Of a DNA stretch of 64,000 bases, positions 27,201 through 42,200 are shown in pieces. The position numbers were made by a program, and so were the translations under genes. Numbering within the stretch: the first letter of the stretch is position 1; each line of letters starts with the position of its first letter. Below the pieces are notes generated by a model that was given only the letters and a program-made list of their open reading frames with translations, ran no database searches and was not told the DNA's origin. Source of the stretch: Patiria miniata (taxonomy: Eukaryota > Echinodermata > Asteroidea > Valvatida > Asterinidae); assembly GCF_015706575.1 (NCBI RefSeq), contig NW_024037050.1, forward strand, positions 1,674,001-1,738,000, read 5' to 3'.

Positions 27201-30200
27201 CTTTACCTTGCAGAACTGTTTGATCATGGGAGCACAGGCCGCCATGAGTTTGCGGTTCATTTTGATGTCCTCGGCTTCCTCTTCGGTGAAGCCACCAATC
27301 TTGCTCTTGCAATCGTCGCTCAGTTCCTTATGATGTTCTTGAAGGCACGACAGCTCCTGAACAAAGGCAAAAGGGAAACAAAAATTAGCTCTCAGCAATT
27401 TAGCAAGGTTGAAGACAGACCTCCGAATTTCTCACGGATGTTAGAGTCTGTGACTGGCCAGCATGTCGTTGGCCAATTGACCTGGGACGTGTAGGTCAAC
27501 GTATTTCAAATATCCATGCACTTCCGAATGAGGAAATGCACGCCACAAGCACCTGCGTTGAGCTGGAAGAGAAAGCCAATCGCATTGCAGGTTAGACGGT
27601 GTAGTCATCGCAACCAATCAGATTTTAGAATCAATTGGGACTTTGCTAATCCCAATAGACACACATGTGATATATCAGGTCATGTCTCCAACCCATTATT
27701 CCTGGACGAGAGACAGAGGCAAAAGGCCTTCAATGCCCTGTGACCAAGTTCACGGAGTCTGCAATTATGACCCCAAAAGGTGCCGAGCAAATTAATGAAT
27801 GAAAGAGACATCAATTGGGACCCAATGACTGGCACCTGTTTTTGCTAAGAAAATGTATTATGCACTTGGTACATGAATGTGCTAAACATCTCCATGAATT
27901 AGGGCTTGGTGTCAGTTGGTCTTGGTGTTTGAACTCATCTGTTTTTAACGCAAGACTTTCATTCCCCCCAAAAAGTAACAACAATCGATTCCTGGACAGA
28001 TGGGGAAATTGTGAATACTATAAAATCCTTACCTCTCCCTTGCCCGTTTTGTCTGCACAGTACTGTCCGATGTCTGAGCGGCAGTTGGCCTCGATCTGTG
28101 GGTTCAGGTGGACGCTGACGGCTCGCTGCCGTAGTAGGCGATGGACCTGCGCCTGGCAGCCTGGTTGAAGAGTCTGTGACACGAACGCACTAAATTATTC
28201 CGTGTTCCACTCGCACTCGTGGGATAACTAATGCTGTTATATCGTGTGCTTGAATAATGTAATTTCATTGGTCTAGAACGGCCACGTGTCAGGTCAATAA
28301 AAAGGCATGTATAACAAAGTAAGTTACAACCACTTTCGTTTTTAGCCCTCTCAGGCGCATAGCACCCCTCGGGTGATAAAAACTTCATATCCCATATATC
28401 ACAGCAGTCAACAATTGTTAAGTGTTGAACTTGCAATTTCAATTGTGACGAACTTTTGTTTAAAAAAACATGTGAATGAATTTTACCATTTCTCTATCGT
28501 CCGGATGAAGGTGTCTGTGCAGACATGCAAAAACCACCCCTTCGGGGAGGTTGCTATTTTCGAAGTCCTCTGTGAAGCATAAGTCTTGAACGTCCCTCTT
28601 GCAGTTCTTGTACAGAAGTGGATCCAGCCTGTGAGTGGACACAATGGACAATTGAGGGGTTAGGCTGGAGACCTGACCTTGTATCATACCGACTGCGCAC
28701 CCTGATGGTGCCGAGCAGTACGCTCCCACCACCGTCTGCCGGGCCAGGTTTCGCCGTGCATTGTGGGAGACGGTCGACAAATTCGCCATCGCGGGACACT
28801 TAAAATTGTTAGTTTGTCGGTCAGTAGTTTCGTAAGCATATGATTCAAGTATTTTTTTTTCTCTTTTGGTTTCTTTTCATCAAGTTGGTGTATTTTGTGG
28901 GGTGGCAGACTGCTATGCTCCGCTCAAAATAGTTGTCTACTGACATTCATTTAAAGCGGCCATGTTTTTTGTCGGCTGTAAAGTTAAAAAAAATATAATC
29001 GTCATTGCAAACTTTGCGTGGCGCACTTGTATTGGGAGTCGCCCGTATTCAAGGTTGCTTCCTAATGAGTTTTAAAGATTAATACTGGAAAATACTGTTA
29101 CAAAGATGCCTTACTTGAAATCTCTGGAGACAAAGTATTGCAGTAGGAGCAGCTCTGTCTCGCATTCCTTGGTCATCTCTGGGTCGTAGATGTGCTCCAT
29201 CAGGCAGGACAGAACTCTACGGGTGGCAAAACACCGATGAAATTAACTTTAAACTGTTAAATTCTAACAACAACGTTTGTTTAGCTTGGGAGAAGTTTGC
29301 GGATACACAATGCAAAGCTGTTTCGTAAAGCCGAAAATCTAAAAGTCGGTCATGCATTGAGCATAAAAGTGCGTAATGCGTGAAACATAAAAATAAGTTA
29401 TTACTACCGGTATGTACATGTATCTGTACTGCGCATTCATGACGCATGCAATACACATCAGGTTTTTTTGTGGGACACTTAAGGAAATGATGTATTGGTA
29501 CGGTGAAAAGTGAACTATTATAAGTTGTCCTAAAAGGAAGCCCTTTGTATTAGAATCTTATTTAAAGGAAGTTGGGCCTGCCTTGATTCTAGTTTTTAAA
29601 TTCTCCCTTAAAACACCGAATGAGTACTTTGGAATTTTAGTACCACTACGGAGTTACGATTCCAAAATAATACATTATTTCTATAAAAAACCCAAATGTT
29701 TCTAAATTCAAATGAAGATCCTACAAATAAATGATATTTTGCATTTTGATTTCAGCGTTTAAGTAAAAGATGTTTTTTTTTGCGTACTTTTGAATTTTAG
29801 TACCACTACAAAGTTATACAGAATAAAATAACTGTATTTCTATAAAAAACCCAAAATGTTTCCAAATTCAAATGAAGATCCTACAAATAAATGATATTTT
29901 GCATTTTTGATTTCAGTTTTTTTAGTAAAAGATGGGTTTTTTTTGGGGGGCGGGGGATATTTAGATTCAAATTTTTATTTCATTTTTTAATTTCAGTTTC
30001 AATTTCAGTTTCAATATCTGAGCCTGAAATTGTTCTACAAATTTCTGTTTACACAAGCCATGATAAAAACCTGCGTTTGTCCAAAATATAACTGGTTGCC
30101 ATAACGACGGTTTATTACACACCAGATGAATGACTACAACAATCCCAAAGAGCATGTGACATCTCTTAACCAATCAAAACACAGCCTTATTAAAACTACT

Positions 30201-33200
30201 ATGGTCAAAAACTCAAGAGTGAGCCACGTACAGTCGGAAATGAACAGCACAGTAAGAATATAGTGAGCATTAGAAAAATGCCTATTTAGTAAAGAAATTT
30301 ATTTTTTAGGCCAAAAAAAAAAAGTCTCCGGTTTCTGGTATGCGCGCGCGTCGCCGTAGCCATGCGCGTCGGCAAAATGAATAAAAAAAAAAAAATTTCA
30401 ATGAAAGATGGTGTCTCAAAACCGCCAAACTCACTGGTTTGACTGGAATCCTGCTGCTGCACAATTTTAACGTGTTTTTAGATTGGGTTATGGTCGAGAA
30501 TAAACTTTATGTGGCCTCTCTGGACTCCCATATATTTGCACTAAGTTTAGTCGGGCACCATTTGCAGTCATCAGCCGACATTTGAAGCAAAAAAATCAGG
30601 TAAAAAAAAAAAAAAAAGCCGCGTCGCCGCACCACTTTTTGGGCAAGCTCCATACCAGAAACCGGAGACTTTTTTTTTTGGCCTTAGTGATGAAACTTGA
30701 AAATAGCATGGGGAACACAACTTTTTAAACGAGTATTAGTGTGACTCATCTGAGTTTTTCAACACTCACTTGGCATCGCCAGCTTCTACCTCCTTGCATA
30801 TCTTGTCGCGGACCGGCTTGCAGGCTTTGTGCAGCGCCTTGTCAATGCGGTAGTTGGCTCCGGCATCTGCTGTCTTCACCAGCTGCATCAGCTGTGAAAA
30901 GACAACAAATAATTCAAATTACTGAGAGACACTATCTCCTTTCTTTAGGACTAGGGCTCTCGTTTGTTCTCATAGTAGATATGGTGAGACTACGGCATCA
31001 TTACAACTGTACATTTCTTTCATTAAACCTTCCCATTCCTTCATTAAATTACCTAAAAAATGTGAGGGAAAAAAGTTAAGTTTAAAAAAAGAAAAATACA
31101 AAGGAGGGATAAGAATACATTCATGTATAAAACAAAATAAATTAAAACAACAAATATCAAACAAATCTATCAAATCAACACTGGGCAAAAATCCATTCAG
31201 TTTATTTTCATACTTAGTATTTATAGTAGATTTCTGATGTGAAACCCCCCCCCCCCCCCTTGTAAATACATGAACATGTACATGTATATATTTAACAGTT
31301 GTTGACTGATGTGATGTGGGATATGACGTTTTGAACACCCGAGGGACGCATAGCGCCCGAGGCGAAGCCGAGGGTGCTATGCGTCCCCGAGGGTGTTCAA
31401 AACGTCATATCCCACATCACATCAGTCAACAACTGTTTTGTCATGCCTCTGTCTTGACGATGTGTTTTACTTGTTTTTCTAAGGGAAATTAAGGGTGGCA
31501 AACTGAAGGAATCTTTGAAAAATTAAAAAATTAAAAAATTGAAAAAGTGTCTCGAAACGAGTGTCCCTGCCCGTTTCTTTGCAGAATTATCGTACAACGC
31601 GGACTGCGTAGTCGGTACAACATTTGGTGTTCGTTGAGTCTTGTTCAAAAGCTAAATCTTTTATTTGTTGTTTGGAGCGGCTCAATAACCTTTTTTGGGG
31701 CGGAGAATCTGTGCCTCCGGGCTCAGCTGACATGTTGAGGCTGATGAGGATCGTATACGAAAAAACTAACTGTGTCAGCTCTGCATTTCCGAAGTTCTGA
31801 AGGCCAAGGCACCGTTACTAGAGTCAGTCAAAACGTAAACATAATCTTAATGCCGCTCCTCGCTGGCCGCCAAATTAAAGTAAATATCGTCTGCAAATGC
31901 ACTGCTCCCTCACTGCTATACATTATATTGTGGAACGTGAAAGTACTGCGGGGTACCAGTGAGTACAAGTATAGTCTGGTTTAAACGCGGTCCGCGCATG
32001 ATGGTTTGGAATGTGGGGCGGGGACTAGTCTACATGCATGTGATATCACAATGTGATATACAACGGGAGTGTGCCATGCATATTTATCGCCCGGTCAGGT
32101 GATCGTCCTGGGCCAATGAAAATACAGTATAAAGACAGAGGTATGACAAACACTATTGCCAGACTCAGGGATTATATATCATTAAATAAGGAAATAAATG
32201 TGTGTTTGGGAGGTATTATAACACTCTGTTTAAGACCAGTTTGAGTCTGGATGGGTGTTCGCCTCGGGTAATTATCATAAATTCATTAATACCTTTTCGG
32301 TCCAAAAACCAAAACAAGTAAAAAACTAGACGTTGCCAACCATTTTGTTCAACAATTTTACTGCACGTTTTATGAAACACCCCTCTGACTTTAATATGGA
32401 ATGTCCCTCTACAACTCCTTACCTTATAAGGAGATTGGCGCGCGCGTCGCGCGTACTGCGCGATGTCGCGCAGAATGCACCTGAGGCATTGCGTTGTGAA
32501 TTTAGGACTATAAAATACTATAAAATTGCGCATGCCTACGTGAGAAATTGTGAACGTTCAACCAATAAAACGGTAAGAGGCACTGGATTTTTTAGAAGTC
32601 CAAATTTCATGTGACACTGGAAAAGTGTTTGAGACCAGCTAGCCATGTCTTTATCATCGTGTAAGACCGGCCACGTGACAGGCTCTCGACCAATAGGAAT
32701 TGTTAAACTGTCTTAGGTATTTATGAATACTCATTTAAAGCATCCCATAAACATCGGAAAACAGACAATGTTTGTGAAGGATTATTTCAGTAATCCAATT
32801 ATTTACATAAAACCTCCATATATGAGACAAAGAAATGTTGTTTGGTTTTAAGGGTGTAAACGACATTTCTAGACAAAAAAAATCCGCCAAATTGGAAAAG
32901 AAAATTGATCTTATTCCAAGAAACACGGACACGTGTACAAGCTTCTCATGAATTATTCATAACCAATTGACAGCGTTACATGTACACTGTCGAGTTTCAC
33001 CTGTTTGCATAACAACAGCAAGGCCACTGTGATCATTTGTTCTGGGCAGTGATGCATATCACAATCAAGCACGAAGAGAACACATCCAGTGTCGAGTGAG
33101 TGTCATAAATGAACATGATGAAACTTCAATCTGAGCATGCTGTCGCTGTACTATACTCTCACAGATGTCCTCTTCAAGGGTATAATGCATTTTGCTTGCT

Positions 33201-36200
33201 ATTGAACCAGAAACAAGCAGGAGTGCACAATAGGCTCTGGCACGCACTGAAAATTGACCAAAATAAGCCCCTTAAGATTCCCATAAAAATAGCTCGCTAC
33301 ATTACTGCACATTATGTTGCCTCCATTTACACAATTTTCATAAACAAGTTTACGTATTGTTACAAACAATTTTTGTCAAATATTTCATTTCTTTTGTTTG
33401 CTTTTTTTTCTATAAATTAACTTTGGTAGTTATATTTTATTGGAAATCTAGGGGGCTCATATTTGGTCAATTTTTCCGGGGACAGACACACATGTACCGG
33501 TACATATCGTCGGTCGCACCACAAACCGGCGTATCTCGATTTTTTGCAAAATTTAGTTTTTGTCATTAACGTTATTATTTCATCAAAGTGCTCATTCTCA
33601 GAAAATTTTTATTCCGATCGGAGTTCTAATTAACTAAGAACGCTAATTAGACTGTGTGGCGTATCTCTAAAAAATGAAAAATGCTGCACCACGAAGTGGC
33701 GTATCCCGATACGCCACTTTACATGCTAATTCCCATAGTGCTATGACGTCACAAAGGATCGTCGGCATGAAAAATTGGAATTTAGCGTTTCACGAACCGA
33801 CGCACCGGTATCTCCGTATCTGGCACACGGCCACTATTACGCGCGTTGTATGACATGCAATAAACATGATAAAAATCTGTTTCACGAAGTGACGAATAAC
33901 TTTGGAACTAAATTTCTCAAAAACTAAGCAACTCAGATGCACACGGATTGCATACAATAAACTTCAATCTATAATTTAATAGCAAAAAACGAAACAGCTT
34001 GAATTCTTACACAGGGAGTATATGGAATGAGCCTACAAAATAATGACCAACTTTTAATCGGTTTTTCTCGAAACACAAAAAAATGCAATACGTTCGTGGT
34101 GCAACCGACGATATGTATGCGAAATAGACGCACATGCCAATCGATCGAGACAAAGCCTGTTATCCGATAACTTTCATCAAGACGACGGCATGGCATTTGG
34201 TCAATTTTTGGTCAAATATTTTTGGTCAATTTTCGGGGACAGACACACAGACAGACAAACCGACCGACTGACTGACCAATAAGTGAATGTAGAAGCTCTT
34301 TGCCAGAGCTTAAATATGCACCATGATGGGTTATCGCTTCCAATACAGAGCACTGTGCTAGCTACATGTATTGTCAGATAATCCGTCACGGGGCAGTTGG
34401 TTTGTACAATAGCGTGCACAATGGTTTCTCCATTGAATGAGGCCTGATCACTTATCCTGATTCGTCTATATTTTTGAGACGGAAATTCTACGGCTTTATT
34501 CGCCTAAAAATGCTGTGCACATGAATCAATTTTGTATGTTTTTCTGCGTGAATGTTCGTTTATTTTTCATTCCATATGAGTAAAATTCAAAGAGATATAG
34601 CCATGCCAAATACATATATTCCACTGTTGTATTGATGCTAACTTTAGCCGTTCACCAGCTGCACTCAAATACTGGACGAAAATATGCAAAGGCATTTGAC
34701 CGTGAATTTTTTTTTGAAACTAATACCAGTATTTCAAGGCATCAATTTGTACACCACAGATACAGGCAAGGCAAACATGTACAATATCTGCTTAATTTCT
34801 GCGCGCCAGTGCGGACAAACCACACAATTAGCATTATTACGTGGACAGCTGCAAAGCCAAAGCACCACGGCAACCACCTGTGAGACCAGCCGGGTCGCCA
34901 TGGCAACTGTGCCATTGGCACGGCAACTTGGAAATGTTAGTTCTCTGCTTGAGTATTTTTTCTTTCTTTTTCCGGTTAAAATAGGCATATCTATCACTAA
35001 AAATAGAACATAAATAATTACTGCTTATCAAATATGTCCTAAATCGTGTTTCAAACATCAGAGCATTGCAAAATTGTCTGTCAATTTTGCCACACCAATT
35101 AAATGAAAAAAAAACCCTCTGAGACAGTACAGGATGCTGACAAATTTAAATTTTATGTTTTTGTATTTGTTGTAGCACATACACACAATGGGTAGGTTTT
35201 TTTGGTTGGGGGGTTGTTTGTTTGTTTTTTTGTTAGGACACTTCCTGGAAAAAAAAACAAAACAAAAAAAACCCTCCCCCCATCCCCCCCCAATCCAACC
35301 ACTAGAGTATCTTGGCTTTAAAGCCTTCTCATTGCAACTACACATGTTAGTTGTCACAGTAAGAATCATGCTCCGGGTGAACACGATCCATCAGGCCAAA
35401 TATCTGAAAGCCGTTCGGCCATGTTATAGTCTGAGCCTGCTATTGAAAAAATCTGACACCCAAAATCTTCTAAGGTAACATCACGGTCAACCAATAGGGT
35501 TTTCCAATGACACGCGCGCCTCAAATTTAGAATGCGTACTACATGCGCGCGAGTGTTGCACCACCACTGCCAGGTTGGCCATTAAGCAAGATTTTACCCA
35601 TTTCAGACTAACATTCTAGATTTGTGCCGAACCAAATGATTCCAAAGATTTGAATTATAAGCACATGAACAAATTTGACATGTTTGAAACATTAGAGCGA
35701 CTGTGTCTGTGCAGTGATTCCATATTTCAGAGTCTATTCAATGGGAAATTAATATGTTAAGTTTGCCTGTCTTTGGAGCAAAATGTACTTGGGTCAACCT
35801 CAGGCACGCCCACAATTTTGGTTCAATGGCGCTACTCTGGGTCGCCATCTCAAACGGGTGTTGCACTACCCCTTAAATATGGACAGGGGACAAAAGTTAA
35901 GCAAACTGTCACTTTCAATGCCTTTCCTTGACAGACGGTGCTGGGTGAAGCTCACCAAAGCACCAAGCTGATAAACGAACTAGAAAACTGAATGACTGAC
36001 TGAACTATTTCTGCTTACCGCAGTTTCACAATTGTCACTCAGCTTCTTGGGGTCCTTTGGGTTGCCCTGGGTGAGTTTCATCAGACAGTGGAGCGTCTTG
36101 CCTCCGCGCTGGAGCCCCGAGCATTGGTTAGCCATCTCCTTCTTGCACTGGGTGATGACCTCCGGGTTGACCATGAAGTCTTCCATCAGGCTCTTACGGG

Positions 36201-39200
36201 TCTCCTCCAGTTCTGCAACGCAGTCCCCGCTCAGCTTTACATCTGTCCAAAAACAAAAGGGGGCGAAAATTCACATAATTAATTTAAATGTATGTGTACA
36301 TGTCTACACCGTCTGCCAGGTACTTCGGGACAATGAGTACATGTACATTGTAAGTTAAAAAAGTGAAGTTTATCATGAGCCAATACGGCCTGTCTGACTG
36401 GTATTATCTTAGGTTTCCTTGGCATGAAACGACTGAGAATATTTCTATTCCTCCTGGATAGGATGCTAGTCTGTCGCAGGTTACTCCCCAGCTAATGCCA
36501 GTACCCATTTACAATGTATACTTCTGGGTGGAGAGATGCAAGGGGTGAAGTGGCTTGCCCAAGGACACGACATTTGACCAGCAGCTGGATTCGAACCCCT
36601 GACCCTCTGATCATGAGTCCTGACCCCTAACCATTAGACGCCACTCCCCTATTGCCAGGGCTCAAATTTTAGGGGGGGAAAAAACAACCTCACTACAAGG
36701 CAGGAGGATAAAACATAACAAACAAGAGTTAAATGCAACATGTTTAAACTATATTCTCTTTTAAAAGTTAATTGTATGGTTGAGAAAAACGGTGGGATTT
36801 TCACCGTTTTGGACAGTAAGCTCTGCCTATCATAATCTTCTGAGCAAATAAATTGTTAGTGTCGTTTGTCTGTGTGATGTGCATGAGGGTGTTTACGACC
36901 TATTTCCTTGAAAGCAGGAAAACAGTTGGCAATTTTTTTTTTTTTTGTAATTAGACATTTTCCCAAATTCTCCAGTAACATAATACACAAGCCATGTTAT
37001 ATGTAATGTGCTCAAACTAAATGAATCTCGGCATTACTGCTGTGAAACTGCATGCTGATACCATCTTTAGTTCAAAAATTATGGAAGCTGGAACACCAAG
37101 AGATGTGATGAAGTGATGTGATGAAGTGGCCCTATTTTGGCTTGAATCTCCAAATGAAAGTTCCCGACAAACGACTCATTCAGCTTGATCACATCACATA
37201 ATGATATTTGCCTTAATCCTTTGGGGAATATAAATAAATTAATAACATAAATAAGATACATATAAACGCCCGAACCTTGACAGGCCACGTAACACCCCCC
37301 CCCCCCCTGAAAAAAATTGTATTGAACAGAGAACTCAACACACATAGCAAACAATGTTTGAATCCTGGATCATAAATTCATAATCATCACCCCAAGAAAA
37401 AAAATCGAAATCGAAACGATTGGAATATAGATTTTTGTGGAAATGAAAGTCAAGTTTGTGATTCACACACTCCAATGGAAATATAAACATTGATGATTAT
37501 GACCAAAACAGCTGTTTAAGCAAAATAAACAGCTGTTTAGGCAAAATAAACAGGCTGGTTACATAGAATGAATATTAAAAGACCTTATATTATAGGCCAT
37601 CAGCCTCGGTCCAAAATTTTGGCCACCGGTATCAAATGAGGGGAATAATCGTCATAGCGATTTTCGGCAAGGCATACACCTTCAGAATTGGAAAATATGT
37701 GATAGCATTGCAGTGGTGGCAGCTTTTTGGGTGTTATCACCCTTTTTTTCTCCAAATGGCCATCAAATGCTTGTTACCACTCTAGGGGTGGTATACCTTG
37801 CGCATGCGCACTATAATCATTTATGTCCTGATTTGATACTGACAAAACCCCCAGGCTGATGGCCTATTATGTGGAAATACGTCATGTGCTTTAAAACAAA
37901 TAACAATGAAGCATTTGTAATGCGTTTCAGGTATAACATTATCAAGTGTCTTGGACAGGATAAACCGTAATCTCAATAGCCACACCCAAACTGAAGTTAC
38001 CTGAAAAAGTCATCAACCCCGCCAGGCAGACCCTGACGGAATTAATTTATTGGTTTTCTAGTACAGTATAAAACTTTGGACTTGACTTTGTCAAGTGTAA
38101 GAATGTAAAACGTAAACTGGCCTGCAGTTTTTAAGCTCTGGCAGGAGCTTCTAAATGTCACTTGGTGGTCGAACTTTTTGTCCCCGGAAAATTGACCACT
38201 AAAAATTGACCAAGTTTCAAGTGAAATATAACTATACCAAATTTGTATTTTCAAAAAAAAATAGCTAACAAAATGAATTAAATACTTAACAAAAATTGTT
38301 TGTAACAATGCAGAAAGATGTTTATAAAAAGTTTGTAAATGGAAGCAAAATATGTGCAGTAATGTTATAGTCGTGTGGTATTTATCACACATCGCTATCA
38401 ATCAAATCTGAAGCATGGTGTTCCATATGTGCCATCAACGTTGCATTTTTGGGCGTTGCATATTTAAGCTCTGGAAGAGATCATTTTGATAGATTTTATG
38501 TAAGACTTACACTGCGTTTCCACTTGAATAGGGAAAAGGTTGATCAAGATCCAGCATTTTGGTGTGATCGTTATCTTACCGCAATGGAACCGCAAGTCGC
38601 GTTCCCACTTATGCTTGATCCACCTTTTCGAACGGAAATGTCGAGTCCGAAAGGTCACCGAGTTCGGAATTACGCGCGCTCTGTGGGACTGCCAGTGTTG
38701 CATGCTAGATTTTTGTTGGCAACGGTTCATTGTTTTTATCCTTTCAGCAGGTTAAAGCCCTTGACAGTAATAAAATACCTACTGCAAAACACTCCACATC
38801 GATCGCCGCAATAAAATAGCCTTGAACTCGTACTCGTGGCAAGGTACTCATACTTACTTGTATTCGTACTCACGGCAAACAACTCATACTCATAGAAATG
38901 TACTCCACTACAACACAGGTCTGAGTACAATCTAAATGTTGACACAATTTTTCTGTCGTCATATTTTAGTCATCAAATTGGTCCCTAATCTCTGGTCCAC
39001 TCACCGTTGTGCTTGGCTTCTTCCAAACAGATCAAGAGTTTGGACAGTCGGAACTCTCGGCCCTGGGAGTCCCTGAGCTTGGCGCACTTTGTCTTCTTCA
39101 TGTCTTCCTTGCATTTACGGATGAGCCGATAGTTGGCCTTGTAGTCCACGCTGGCCACTTTCTGTCTGGTGGTCAACTTGTTGCGACACTGTGAAAATTG

Positions 39201-42200
39201 AAAACAGGAAACAAAAGTGTTATAGAATGAACGTGAAGTTCTGTACTAGTTTTTAATGTTCAGAAATCCATTTAAAGAGTTAGTATCCCTTGTTGTTAGT
39301 GCAACTCTAAAAGAGCCAGGGGGTTTGGTCATGTAACAGCCAAGGAGTTGGGAGGGGGGATGGGGACGAGAGGCGTGGAGGTGCGGAGGGGGGGCTGTAA
39401 GGTGATCTTGGAAAATGTAAGGACCAATTTTTAAAAAACTTATAGGCCAAAAAAAAAAGTCTCCGGTGTCTGGTATGGAGCTTGCCCAAAAAGTGGTGTG
39501 GCGACGCGGCTTTTTTTTTTTTCCCCACCTGATTTTTTTGCTTCAAATGTCGGCTGATGACTGCAAATGGTGCCCGACTAAACTTAGTGCAAATATATGG
39601 GAGTCCAGAGAGGCCACATAAACCTTATTCTCGACCATAACCCAATCTAAAAACACGTTAAAATTGTGCAGCAGCAGGATTCCAGTCAAACCAGTGAGTT
39701 TGGTGGTTTTGAGACATCATCTTTCATTGAAAAAAAAACGTTTTCATTTTGCCGACGCGCATGGCTACCGCGACGCGCGCGCATACCAGAAACCGGAGAC
39801 TTTTTTTTTTTGGCCATAGGCTAGCAGAAACATTATTACTATTTTGTCCATGAATGACGGTTCTTCACAGTAGACAATTTTTTTTTGGAAACAGTCAAAT
39901 TTTTCAAACTTTCTGTCAATTTGTTATGACATTGGTGTCCAAACGTCTGCAAGACATTAATCTGAAACTTGTGAAGGCGTGGAAAAAATTTGTGACATCA
40001 GAGAGAAAAAAATATTTGAGGCCCCTTTCCCCACCCTTTTTTCAGGGTTAAGTGTGAAGAGAATGACAAAAAAATATAGCATGACAGTCACAATTTAAGC
40101 AATTCTGCAAAAGGTCTGCAGGACAGCATTTAAACGTTGACATGGTTGCAGGGCAGTCCATCCTCAGACCCCTCCACCCTCCCAACACCCTCAGAAGCTG
40201 TCTTACATTTTCACTCATGTCCTCCTTGAACTTGTGCTTGAGCAGGCAGTTGTAGATGGCCCCTTGGCCTGCCGTCTCCGCCTCACAGAATCGCTCCCGG
40301 TCATCGCGGCAGGCAAAGAACAGAGCCCGGTCCGTATGGTAGTCCTCGGCTGTCAGCTCCGCGACGCGCAAGATCTGCTTCTTACAGGTCTCCCCCAGCT
40401 CCTCAATTTTCTTCTCCAGGCAGTTGATGGTGGCACCTTGCTTGTGTGGCAAGGCAGTCTGAATCATGGGACGAAAAAATATTGAACATAAAACGAAAAT
40501 AACAAATGATATCAACATTTGAAACAGACCCAACCATAATTACCCCTAATCTCACCTAAAGTAAACTGTAGTATGTAGTACTTAGCCCAAAAAAGGGCCA
40601 GGGGTGTAATCCGCCCCCCCCCCTGAACTTTTTACTCTTTTTCCTTGATAACCTTAAAAAAAAGTTTTTTTTGCGACCCGAGCTGTTCTGACTTTTTAGC
40701 CTCGAGTCTTGCTCATCTTTTGATACCAAAAACATAAAATTCGTATTGGAAGGTGACATACTTCACTAGGATTTGCTTCGGGGACTAGTTTGTCAAGTTC
40801 AAATAGCTTAGGGATCTAACATTGACTATCCACCCTCAATCCATGTTAAATTTGTATACTGTACTATGTTCTCCGTTATCGCTCATCTCAGTTTAGGACT
40901 CAAATGAATGGGTTTTATGTGGGTAACAAGTTACAAGATGTTTTTACGGGCCAACAGCTTAAAAGAAGCTGTCTGATTTTACTGATTTGGTTAATATTCA
41001 CCTCCTCTCCTTTCTTGTACACAATTCCGCACCCCAGTTTGTCTACATCACTTTGGCATTGAGTGTAGAAATCTTTGATGAGCCGATAGTCGCTGAACGT
41101 GATGGCCTTCATGCGGTTGATGTACTGGCGGCACTGCACGGTGGTGATGTTCTCTGCGACCTCGTACAGGCACGGCAGGAGGAGACCCTGTCCCTTCTCT
41201 ATGGCGGCACATTCAGGAAGCTGTGGACGGAATTTGAGCATGATATAATTCAGAAGGGACTTTCAGAAGAACTCATGTTTCTGAAAGCTTGCTTCATACA
41301 AACACCGGTAAGCAATGGTGGATGGGGTAGAAGGGCTGCTGATCAATGTGACCTCGACCTAGTGGTTCTTGATTGAACACGATTTGTTATGAGTCTCTTG
41401 TGGCCCGGTCGCCCGATAATGGCCCTCGCCTTTGGTTCAGGCCATTTATCGTTTTAAACCAGATGTTTACAGCTGCTCCACAGAACTATTATTCCATTAA
41501 CGTCCTATGCAAAGGTACATTCTGTGCCAAGTTGTCCTTTCAGTCAAAATCAAGCAGGTGACTGTTTTCGACAGTTAAGAGCTCCCAGCCTACACAAAGC
41601 AGGACTGACTGGCTGTGACTGTTTATGTAACTTGATACACAGGTGCTTTGACTGTAGGTGATTGATGACAACTGTGCCACCAGTTTCCTGCTTTTGTCTC
41701 TTGACTGAAATTGACTAGTTAGTCAGAGTGCTTGCTTGAAATACGATCCGACTGTTTGTGACTAGCCTGTGTAAAAGGCATGGCAGGACTGTCTGTTTAA
41801 ACAGTAGGAGGGTTCTAAAGATAACACTTTATCAAAGGCCAATAATCACAGTAAGTCGAGCAGCAGATCAAGATTATTACAGTTTACCTTTTTGAGGTCC
41901 GGCTTGCAGACTTCAAAAGCGGCCGAGTCAAAGCGAACGTCCCTAGTCAGGTTGTACTTGTAGCTCCACAGAAACTGTTAGAAAAAATCAAATACACTGA
42001 TTGGAGTACGATTGTGGATGGAGTCCAGAGTAGTACATGGGCTCTCTACGAAAGCCACCTAGGATCATTTGTAATTACCCCGGAAAAGGACCTGCCAACT
42101 TTAAATGAGAAACCTTAAAGTGAAGATACAGGACTGGTATCAAATACCTTGTGAAACAATTCCGCCTGAAATTGAGTTACAACAGAATCTTATGAATCCA

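Noticed and set aside
38449-38814. 121-codon plus-strand frame
   Set aside because: It crosses a repeat with CTGCGTTTCCACTT motifs, has no domain, and lies within GLG1 intron 7.
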